A program made the translations under genes and the position numbers. A stretch of DNA of 42,379 bases, taken from contig JACRIR010000091.1 in assembly GCA_016215705.1 (NCBI GenBank), forward strand, positions 1-42,379, in the 5' to 3' direction. Below the pieces are notes generated by a model, which was given only the letters and a program-made list of their open reading frames with translations, did not search any database and had not been told where the DNA came from. Below are positions 15,617 through 22,142 of this stretch, piece after piece; position 1 is the first letter of the stretch, and every line of letters begins with the position of its first letter. Source of the stretch: Candidatus Poribacteria bacterium. GTDB taxonomy: Bacteria; Abyssobacteria; SURF-5.

Positions 15617-15794
15617 CTGTACTACTCACGTTTGAAATCGTGAATTTCTGTCGCGATTTCTTGCACGAATATAAGGCATATTAATTACACGGGCGCAATG
15701 GATTGCGCCTCTACAGGAGTATATGAGGGATTTCCGTAGGGGCGCGATTCATCGCGCCCGATACGGCGATTTGGTTGCGGCTTGCCGCGCTGTG
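15617..15794 (+). repeat. Composite multi-hairpin repeat, copy A
   Basis: 178 bp. Stems: GAAATCG (15634-15640) with CGATTTC (15654-15660); GGCGCAAT (15692-15699) with ATTGCGCC (15702-15709); GGGCGCGAT (15740-15748) with ATCGCGCCC (15751-15759); GCGGC (15777-15781) with GCCGC (15784-15788). It ends 21 bp before the Fe-S gene start, so it probably lies in that gene's leader. Confidence 0.85.
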
Positions 15795-15815
15795 GCTGAG
15801 ATGGAAGGAAATTCT

Positions 15816-16526
15816 ATGTACATCGATCAAGAACTCTGCAAGAAATGCCTCGACTGCAAACCTGTTTGCCCGATGGGCGCTTTCATATTGAAAGATAAGA
15901 AAGTCGTAGTTGACTACGAAACCTGCGTCGAATGCGGTGTATGCCTGCGATTCGAGATTTGTCCGGAGAACGCGATCAAGCAGGTGGATGAAATTCCGTA
16001 TCCTCGAATTCTCCGATCTGTCTTCTCCGACCCGCTCCAGCGCCACGAGAGCACGGGCATACTCGGGCGCGGCACCGAGGAAATGAAGACGAACGACGTC
16101 ACCAACCTGTTCCAGAAAGGGAAGATTGGTTTCTCGATTGAATTGGGACGTCCGGTGGGCGGCGCATATCTGAGAGATCTCGAGAAGGTAGTCAAGAAAG
16201 TCACGGCGATGGGGGTCACGTTTGCTGAGGACAATCCAGTGGTGCAATTGATCGCGGACCGCTCGACGGGAGCGCTCAAGCCTGAGATTCTCGGTGAGAG
16301 GGTGCTCAGCGCAATAGTCGAGTGTCTGGTTCCGGAAGAACGGGCTCTGCGGTTCATTGACGAAATGGCTGAATTTCTTAGAGCTGAGGTGGACTGTGTG
16401 GTCACAATGAGCGCTGTCTCTCGCGCCGATGATGACGGGAACTCTGCCTTCTTGCAGAAACTGAAAGAAGTCGGCAAGAACCCTTACCCAAACGGGAAAG
16501 TAAATATTGGGATGGCGATTGTGTAG
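15816..16526 (+). CDS. Di-[4Fe-4S] ferredoxin-like protein with C-terminal domain of unknown function
   Basis: 236 residues from ATG 15816, with AAGGAA about 6 nt upstream; a longer in-frame start at 15723 is translated from the composite repeat and was rejected. Residues 1-60 hold two cluster motifs: CKKCLDCKPVCP and CVECGVCLRFEICP. The second has one extra residue before its last Cys. The rest (about 75-236) is a distinct domain with GILGRGTEEMKTNDVT, IELGRPVGGAYLRD and ADRSTGALKPEILGERVLSA, which I cannot name. It has no TM segment, so it is likely cytosolic. It is followed by a Cys-rich gene and an FmdB-type gene on the same strand. A role in electron transfer or redox enzyme maturation is inference only. 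Confidence 0.8.
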   Translation: MYIDQELCKKCLDCKPVCPMGAFILKDKKVVVDYETCVECGVCLRFEICPENAIKQVDEIPYPRILRSVFSDPLQRHESTGILGRGTEEMKTNDVTNLFQKGKIGFSIELGRPVGGAYLRDLEKVVKKVTAMGVTFAEDNPVVQLIADRSTGALKPEILGERVLSAIVECLVPEERALRFIDEMAEFLRAEVDCVVTMSAVSRADDDGNSAFLQKLKEVGKNPYPNGKVNIGMAIV

Positions 16527-16547
16527 GAGCAGATATCAATGTACGGC

Positions 16548-16587
16548 AAAATCCCCCCTCGCCCCCCTTTGCAAAAGGGGGGAAGGG
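16548..16587. repeat. CCCCCTTT...AAAGGGGG palindrome, copy 3
   Basis: AAATCCCCCCTCGCCCCCC, TTTGCAAAA turn, then a GGGGGGAAGGG arm. It sits in the 102-bp gap between the Fe-S gene and the Cys-rich gene. It has the same plan as 12841-12887. Confidence 0.7.
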
Positions 16588-16628
16588 ACCGCATCGGCCC
16601 GTGATCCAATCTTTTTCTTGGAGGTTTC

Positions 16629-17234
16629 ATGACTCACACATTGAATCGAAGAGGCTTGTCTGAAGCGAGGCCCGGCGAAGAAATCGTGGTTCTCTGCATG
16701 GCGCAACGCTTGCGCAAAGCTGAGAAAGCCGAAGCGATGCAATCGCTCGCACGCACGGTTCTCAAATATAAGCCTGATAATTTTGTGGGCAAGCCGCTCG
16801 GTTTCGATGCGGAATCGGTGGAGGCAATGGCGCCGTACACCGGTGTGGTTACTGCCGTTTTCACCGACAAAGAGGTTGTTTGGAAACTTGTCGGAGACCT
16901 CAAGTCGCAGCGACTGGGTGTTTCCGTCGTGCTCTCAGGCTTGTTTACAGACGTGCGAGACACCTGTAAATGCACCGGCCTGAGGGAACACACGTATCAC
17001 ATCTCATTGGGCATCTTTGGGAAGACGGACTGTTTGCCCGGCGAAAACACCCTCGAGATCACGACGCAATGCGGCCACTCTCTGATTTCGCCGCATCTGG
17101 TGGATGCGGTCGTCAAGAAGATACGAAAAGGGAAAATGACGTGTGAGCAGGGTGCGCAGATGCTTATTAAGCCATGCGCCTGCGGCATCGGCAACCCGAA
17201 ACGCGTCGAAGAGATTCTCAGAAAAATGGTCTGA
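16629..17234 (+). CDS. Cys-rich cytosolic protein of unknown function
   Basis: 201 residues from ATG 16629, with TTGGAGG at 16617-16623. I do not recognise a named family. Visible features are a CKCTGLREHTYH segment, a CGHSLISPHLVDAV segment and a C-terminal MTCEQGAQMLIKPCACGIGNP segment, with CxC pairs that could bind a metal or Fe-S cluster. No signal peptide or TM helix is present. The gene lies 102 bp after the di-[4Fe-4S] gene on the same strand, so a shared function is plausible. The middle (ESVEAMAPYTGVVTAVFTDKEVVWKLV) is a compact alpha/beta stretch with no diagnostic motif. Confidence 0.65.
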   Translation: MTHTLNRRGLSEARPGEEIVVLCMAQRLRKAEKAEAMQSLARTVLKYKPDNFVGKPLGFDAESVEAMAPYTGVVTAVFTDKEVVWKLVGDLKSQRLGVSVVLSGLFTDVRDTCKCTGLREHTYHISLGIFGKTDCLPGENTLEITTQCGHSLISPHLVDAVVKKIRKGKMTCEQGAQMLIKPCACGIGNPKRVEEILRKMV

Positions 17235-17235
17235 T

Positions 17236-17367
17236 GAGATTGCCCCATAATTGGCGAACCAGGATGGCATCTCGCAGGCGCCAATTTATTCGCACAATCT
17301 TTTTGGGGGTTTTTTCTGCGTCGCGCGTACGAATAAATCGGCGCCTGCAGAATTACAGGACAGTCTC
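17236..17367. repeat. MITE-like element X with terminal inverted repeats
   Basis: About 132 bp beginning GAGATTGCCCCATAATT and ending AATTACAGGACAGTCTC; the ends are imperfect inverted repeats (about 13 of 17). An inner inverted repeat GCAGGCGCCAATTTATTCG (from 17275) pairs 18 of 19 with its complement ending at 17348. The layout matches 34625-34754. It begins 1 bp after the Cys-rich gene stop. Confidence 0.65.
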
Positions 17368-17422
17368 TAATAAGGGATTTTATCTGAAACGAGAAAGGTG
17401 AAACCGCGCAGGGGTAGTCGTC

Positions 17423-17917
17423 ATGCCGATTTATGAATTCCACTGTGAGAAGTGCAATACCATCTACAAGTTCTTTTCAAGAACTGTCAACACGGAGAGA
17501 ATCCCGAACTGCCCGAAGTGCAAGACGCCAAAATTGAAGCGAGTCATTTCACTTTTCTCGACCAGTTCCGGCAAGAAAGAAGAAGGAGACTCCGGCCCCG
17601 ACTTGCCGCCCATTGACGAAAAGAAAATGGAGAGGGCAATGGGGATGCTTGAGAAGGAGGCGGGCAAGATCAACGAAGATGATCCGCGTCAGGCGGCCTC
17701 TTTGATGAGAAAGCTCTTCGATGCCGCCGGGGCGCCAATGGGGACAGGAATGGAAGAAGCTTTGCGCCGTCTCGAGGCAGGTGAAGACCCGGACAAGATC
17801 GAGCAGGAAATGGGAGACCTGCTCGGCGGCGAAGACTTGTTCGACATGGGCGCAAAGGAGAAGAGGCGGCAGCCGAGCCCCAAGCCTAAATCGGACGAGA
17901 CCCTGTACGATCTGTAG
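17423..17917 (+). CDS. FmdB-type zinc-ribbon protein
   Basis: 164 residues from ATG 17423, with AGGGG upstream. The N-terminus MPIYEFHCEKCNTIYKFF with a later CPKCKTPKLKR gives the CxxC...CxxC zinc ribbon of the FmdB family, usually annotated as a putative regulatory protein. An acidic C-terminal extension (about 65-164) contains EEALRRLEAGEDPDKIEQEMGDLL, as seen in longer relatives. It ends in a basic, low-complexity tail. Its role is unknown; zinc-ribbon proteins of this type may bind nucleic acid or protein partners. It lies 188 bp after the Cys-rich gene, the gap being filled by MITE-like element X, so cotranscription is uncertain. Confidence 0.88.
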   Translation: MPIYEFHCEKCNTIYKFFSRTVNTERIPNCPKCKTPKLKRVISLFSTSSGKKEEGDSGPDLPPIDEKKMERAMGMLEKEAGKINEDDPRQAASLMRKLFDAAGAPMGTGMEEALRRLEAGEDPDKIEQEMGDLLGGEDLFDMGAKEKRRQPSPKPKSDETLYDL

Positions 17918-17941
17918 TATAATATGGGAGTGACCAATGTG

Positions 17942-17964
17942 TCTGCTGTCATGCAGATTCTTAT
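17942..17964. terminator. Weak hairpin between convergent genes
   Basis: TCTGC (17942-17946) pairs with GCAGA (17953-17957) around TGTCAT, followed by TTCTTATT. It lies between the FmdB-type gene and the VWA-FHA gene stops. The stem is only 5 bp. Confidence 0.3.
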
Positions 17965-20573
17965 TCCTTGACTGTGACGGTTCGGACGCTGGTGGAAGGA
18001 ATGTAGGCGTATTCCATTTCCTCTCGGTCGTCGGGTGTCAGAAGGATGACGCCGGATGAGTCCTCGCGACGATAGTTTCTGTGCACGATCCCCTCGATTG
18101 TTCTTCCATTCTCCAGCATAATCGCAGCCATTCTGCCTTGCCTCGACCGAATGCCTTTGGCATAGGAAGGGAGAAGTCCAAGCTTGCGATTGCTTTCATC
18201 CCGATAGAACTCGACGTAGCAGACTTCGACAAAGCGGAGCGTGAGGAACTCTTCGCGGGCTCCGGAGAAGGAGTTCATGTAGAAAACGCTTTGACCTAAA
18301 TCCCAATACTCCAGGATGCCTTCGTGGGTTCCTCCATCGTTCATGTGCGCCCGCACCTGGCGGCGACACTGCGGGTCCATGAATTCGAAGGTGTACGCGC
18401 CGATCCCTATCATATCCTTGTCTTTTATCTGCCGGGTCCCCTTTACGGTCTCTCCATTGATGACTATCGGTTCGTCGGAACTCGACTCGATATATACGCG
18501 GGTCGGATTCCTCTTTCTTCCCGCCCAGATGGAGCAGTGGAACGGCTTTACGGACTCATGCGAGAGACAGATGTCGTTCTTGGAATCGCTTCCCACCCCG
18601 AGGATGACAGCCTCTTGATATCGAGATATCTTTGCCAGATTGAGTATCTTGCCGTCGCGGACTCCGGAAATCCCCCGAGGGATCATGTGTCCGATCGGCC
18701 GGGCCCTGATAAGATGAACGAGCTTTGTCTTTACAATCTTATCCCTCAGATAATTCCTGGCATAGGCTTCCCATTTGCGAAGCTTCCGTCTTCCGAGATA
18801 CAGGACCGGCGAGCTTCCAACGGCAACAACGACCACAGCCACCGCGAATGGATGCCTGGCCACAGAAGCGAGCACCCGCTTGAGCCAATAGAGAAAAGTG
18901 TGAGGATTTATGACCTGGAGTTCCACATATTCGTTTGAAAATTCCACTGTGGGGTCAGAACAGGAAAGCCTGACCCGCCCAAGATAATCTTCCGACCGGG
19001 TGTGCTTCAGACGAGCGGGGCATTGAAGCTTCACGCGCAGGCTTTTCCTCAAAGGGTTGTCCGGCGCGTCAACAATTTCTGTCTCTATCTCTACCGCCCC
19101 TGGCAATTCGATAATGGCCTGCGGGATAATGTGCGCTTCTCCAAAGTATTCGGCGCTGAACTGTAACGCGCATTCGGCGACGTACTTCTCCCCGTTTTTC
19201 ATGGGCCCGATCATAAGTCTCTCGACAAGCGGAGTGACAACTACGGACTCGAAGTTGACGCGAGAGAGAGGGATTCCTTCCTTCAAGACCTTTTCCCATT
19301 TCTCCCATTCGGTCCTCACCCGACCCGGAATTGGACCGAGGGACAGAGGGCTGCTGTTCGGCGCCAGTCCCGTTTGCATTCCGCGCGAGGAGGCAAAAGG
19401 CGCAAAGGCAGGTCTCTTATCGAGCGGTCGAGTATCCACAGTTCCCTCGAATACCGTAGTTACCTGCCGCCGGGTGAGACCGTTGTAAGCGACTGCAAAC
19501 GAAGTTCCTTTTGCGCATACGGCCGCAAGAGGGGTCACCACTTCATAGCTCAGCAGGCCGCCGGTCGACGTGTCCAGAGTTGTCCAGACGGTTCCCTTCT
19601 CGAGTCTGATTTTCACGACGTTCAACTTAGTGTGCGAAAGCGTCTGAAGTCTCTCAAGAGCGATTGCGCTGTTGGTATCCAGGCCGATTCTCCCTCCTCG
19701 TCCCACGTTGATCACAACCCTCGATTTTCGGCCTGTCTTTACCTGGTCCCCTCCGAGCAGCTTAAGCGGCCCACCCTTTGGGACAGTCCACCAGACATCC
19801 GGCTGAACGCTTTCTTTCACGGTGATCTCATCCGTCTTGTCAATTATTGCCGCATCCAGCGGCTGCCAATCTTCGGAGTTTTCGATGAGGCCCTCCAGCA
19901 TTTCCCTTTCAGAAACCCCTGAAATCCGGCTGATTTCTTCGACGTCGAAAAAGCTGCCGTTGTATTTGTTCATCAGTGAGAGCAAGTCAGGGTCGATCCT
20001 ACCCTTCAGCGCAATGTAGCGCAGGAACCATTGCTTTCCGGGCGCGAACTTGTCAAACTGCGTCATTGCCTGCTCCATCGTATATGTGCGGAGAGTATCG
20101 GGCGAGGGATGGTCAATGCCGTCCGTCACGAGGATCAACCGGTAGAGATCGGCGACGCCATCATTGCAATACTTGTACAGATGCCCCGTCGCTTCGTTGA
20201 CAGCGGCGCCAAGATCGGAATAGAGCGAATCCGCCTTGATCGAGTCCAGGAGCGTAACGAGGGTCTCTTTCTTGGAATCCTCCAAGGAGGTGTAGCACGC
20301 CAACGTTGTTACGCGGTCACCAGCGAGCAGTATGGTGAAAGAGTCGCCGGCGCCGGACTCCTTTACGGTCTTTCTGAGAGTTCGTTTGATGTCGCTTATT
20401 ATCCACTGCATACTCGATGAGGTGTCGATAACGTATACGGTGGCAGTGCGCTTCCCGGCCTTGCCGGGCTCACTCGCCGCCTGGGTTTCCCTCGAGGCTG
20501 GATGGAGAACGGCCATTGCGAGAAAGCCGAGACAAATCAGACGCGCAACGTCTCTGCGGACAAGTTTTTTCAT
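17961..20573 (-). CDS. VWA-FecR-FHA protein 2
   Basis: 870 residues from ATG 20573, with GGAG 9 nt upstream; a TTG five codons earlier was rejected. Order: signal peptide (KKLVRRDVARLICLGFLAMAV, cleavage near TQAAS); VWA domain with MIDAS D50-T-S52-S-S54 (VIDTSSS) and a second acidic site in TDGIDHPS; a FecR-like beta region (about 265-380, LKLLGGDQVKTGRKSRVVI to VFEGTVDTRP) of the kind that senses or scaffolds periplasmic ligands; a beta-rich stretch; a TM helix (about 575-595); FHA-like segment (about 655-732, ILGVGSDSKNDICLSHESVK); and a C-terminal module pair like that of the 8877-11312 protein. The two share architecture and are paralogues, but only this one has the FecR-like insert. Inference: cell-envelope sensor or scaffold. 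No kinase or phosphatase is nearby. Confidence 0.78.
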   Translation of the reverse strand: MKKLVRRDVARLICLGFLAMAVLHPASRETQAASEPGKAGKRTATVYVIDTSSSMQWIISDIKRTLRKTVKESGAGDSFTILLAGDRVTTLACYTSLEDSKKETLVTLLDSIKADSLYSDLGAAVNEATGHLYKYCNDGVADLYRLILVTDGIDHPSPDTLRTYTMEQAMTQFDKFAPGKQWFLRYIALKGRIDPDLLSLMNKYNGSFFDVEEISRISGVSEREMLEGLIENSEDWQPLDAAIIDKTDEITVKESVQPDVWWTVPKGGPLKLLGGDQVKTGRKSRVVINVGRGGRIGLDTNSAIALERLQTLSHTKLNVVKIRLEKGTVWTTLDTSTGGLLSYEVVTPLAAVCAKGTSFAVAYNGLTRRQVTTVFEGTVDTRPLDKRPAFAPFASSRGMQTGLAPNSSPLSLGPIPGRVRTEWEKWEKVLKEGIPLSRVNFESVVVTPLVERLMIGPMKNGEKYVAECALQFSAEYFGEAHIIPQAIIELPGAVEIETEIVDAPDNPLRKSLRVKLQCPARLKHTRSEDYLGRVRLSCSDPTVEFSNEYVELQVINPHTFLYWLKRVLASVARHPFAVAVVVVAVGSSPVLYLGRRKLRKWEAYARNYLRDKIVKTKLVHLIRARPIGHMIPRGISGVRDGKILNLAKISRYQEAVILGVGSDSKNDICLSHESVKPFHCSIWAGRKRNPTRVYIESSSDEPIVINGETVKGTRQIKDKDMIGIGAYTFEFMDPQCRRQVRAHMNDGGTHEGILEYWDLGQSVFYMNSFSGAREEFLTLRFVEVCYVEFYRDESNRKLGLLPSYAKGIRSRQGRMAAIMLENGRTIEGIVHRNYRREDSSGVILLTPDDREEMEYAYIPSTSVRTVTVKE

Positions 20574-20972
20574 CCTCACAGGCTCCAAGAGTAATCAGAA
20601 CGTGGAACTGCGGGAACTCATCGCAAGGAGTCACAGCTTTTACGGGGGCGTATTTATTCGTGCCTCCGGTAGAGGCGCACAAACATGGGCATCCCCGCTG
20701 GAACGACAATCCCTCAACGCCCAATGACGGCAAAATTATAACAGCATGCGCATGGCTAGTCAAGTAAGTTTGCTTTTGTGTAAATAGCCTTATGAGTAAT
20801 GATGAAGTAGAGACAAATAGAGTTTTCCTAGCAGGCAATTCGCCGCGAGACAAACCCGGCGAGCCCCTGTCAAGGCCGGCGAGCCCCTCGACAAGCCATG
20901 ATAAAAAATGGTAGTATGCGATGCTGTCTCTGAGGTCTGAGAGAAGGACTCATCTAGGAAGGAATTCATCCA
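20574..20972. other. Divergent gap between VWA-FHA 2 and the MFS gene
   Basis: No coding sequence in 399 bases. It contains a GGGGGCGTATTTATTCGTGCC-like palindrome (about 20645-20665) and a tandem pair of CCGGCGAGCCCCT units (20857-20899). Promoters for both flanking genes are expected. No strong hexamer pair was identified. Confidence 0.5.
20857..20899. repeat. Two tandem CCGGCGAGCCCCT units
   Basis: CCGGCGAGCCCCTGTCAAGG then CCGGCGAGCCCCTCGACAAG: an imperfect ~21-bp direct duplication about 100 bp upstream of the MFS start. Confidence 0.6.
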
Positions 20973-22142
20973 TTGAATCGACGAGCGTTATCCGCAATTT
21001 TCGTTGTGATTGCGACGATGATGGTCGGTATCGGAATTATTGCGCCGCTGATGCCGGTGTATGCGCAACAGATGGGCGCGACCGGCATGTGGCTCGGGAT
21101 CATTTTCGCCGCGTTCGCAACGACACGCATGATATTCACACCGATGTTCGGGCGTATTTCCGACCGGTTTGGCAGGAAATGGTTCTTGCTGGCGGGTCTA
21201 TTGGCGTTCACTCTGCTTTCACTCGGGTACATGGTCTCGGACACGGTCTATGAGCTCACTCTGATGCGAATGGCGCACGGGTTTTCCTCCGCGCTGGTGG
21301 TCCCGATAGCGTTTGCATATGTCGGGGATTTGACGCCCGAAAAGCGGGAGGGCCGGTATATGGCGGTAATAAACTACGCCACGTTTGTTGGAATGGCGAT
21401 TGGCCCGTTTATGGGAGGCCGGTTGGCCGACGCTTATGGGATTCATTCGGCGTTTTGGGCATTGTTCGGGTTCGGTGTGCTTGCCTCGACGATGGTGCTG
21501 GTTTTGTTGCCGGATATTCGGTCGCCTCGCTCACTTGAAGAGAATCCTCTGCCCGGCTTCCGCCATATGCTGTCGGACAATCTCGTGAGGGGGCTCCTCA
21601 CAATCCGCGCCGGCAGCGCGGTCAGGCAAGCGATTGTGATGGCCTTTCTGCCGATTTTCGCGAAACACATCGGCCTGACCAAGACCCACATGGGCGCGCT
21701 GATCAGCGCCTTTATAATCACGGCGGCAGTAGTTCTTTATCCTGCGGGAGTGCTGGCCGACAGATTCAGCAGGACCCGGCTCATCATCGTTGGAGAGACT
21801 TGCGCCACGATATGCTTTGGAGTTTTTCCACTCGCACGGACTTTCCCTCAGCTTCTTGCCGGAGCAATCGCCGCCGGCATGGCGGGTGGACTCTCGATGC
21901 CGTCGCTCCTTGCCATCAACGCCGAAATAGGCCGCGACTACGGAATGGCTTCGATGATGGGTCTGTACGACGCGGCAATGGGCTTCGGGATGCTTTTCGC
22001 CACGCTCACGGCAGGGGCGTTGATGGACTTGTTGAGCGTGCGCGCGGTTTTCTACTATATCGTTATTCTGGGTTTGACGGGGGTTGCGGCATTCGTTTTT
22101 TTCACGAGGCGTCCGCGCGAGGCGCGCGGGGTTTCGGGTTGA
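20973..22142 (+). CDS. MFS transporter
   Basis: 389 residues from TTG 20973, with AAGGAA about 10 nt upstream; no better ATG precedes the first helix. Twelve hydrophobic segments. Motif A between TM2 and TM3 is GRISDRFGRK (60-69). A long cytoplasmic loop follows TM6. It is a drug/metabolite exporter-like MFS member of the inner membrane; the substrate is unknown. Its stop overlaps the TTG start of the GT39-like gene (TTGA at 22139-22142), so the two are translationally coupled. That pairing suggests a transporter whose substrate relates to glycan assembly, but this is inference. Confidence 0.9.
   Translation: MNRRALSAIFVVIATMMVGIGIIAPLMPVYAQQMGATGMWLGIIFAAFATTRMIFTPMFGRISDRFGRKWFLLAGLLAFTLLSLGYMVSDTVYELTLMRMAHGFSSALVVPIAFAYVGDLTPEKREGRYMAVINYATFVGMAIGPFMGGRLADAYGIHSAFWALFGFGVLASTMVLVLLPDIRSPRSLEENPLPGFRHMLSDNLVRGLLTIRAGSAVRQAIVMAFLPIFAKHIGLTKTHMGALISAFIITAAVVLYPAGVLADRFSRTRLIIVGETCATICFGVFPLARTFPQLLAGAIAAGMAGGLSMPSLLAINAEIGRDYGMASMMGLYDAAMGFGMLFATLTAGALMDLLSVRAVFYYIVILGLTGVAAFVFFTRRPREARGVSG

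Larger units (their letters stand above)
15152..15815. other. Divergent gap with two composite repeats
   Basis: No coding sequence. It separates the macA operon (minus) from the Fe-S gene run (plus). Two direct copies of the multi-hairpin composite element (15234-15444 and 15617-15794) enclose about 172 bp of unrelated sequence. Promoters for both operons are expected here. No convincing sigma-70 hexamer pair was found outside the repeats. Confidence 0.7.

Noticed and set aside
15234-15794. The pair of composite repeats upstream of the Fe-S gene as a riboswitch
   Set aside because: Other copies at 34862 and 38418 lie near unrelated genes on the other strand, so a gene-specific metabolite sensor is unlikely.
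15723-15815. An earlier in-frame start for the di-[4Fe-4S] gene
   Set aside because: The added residues are translated from the composite repeat (RRGAIHRAR) and there is a better ribosome site at ATG 15816.
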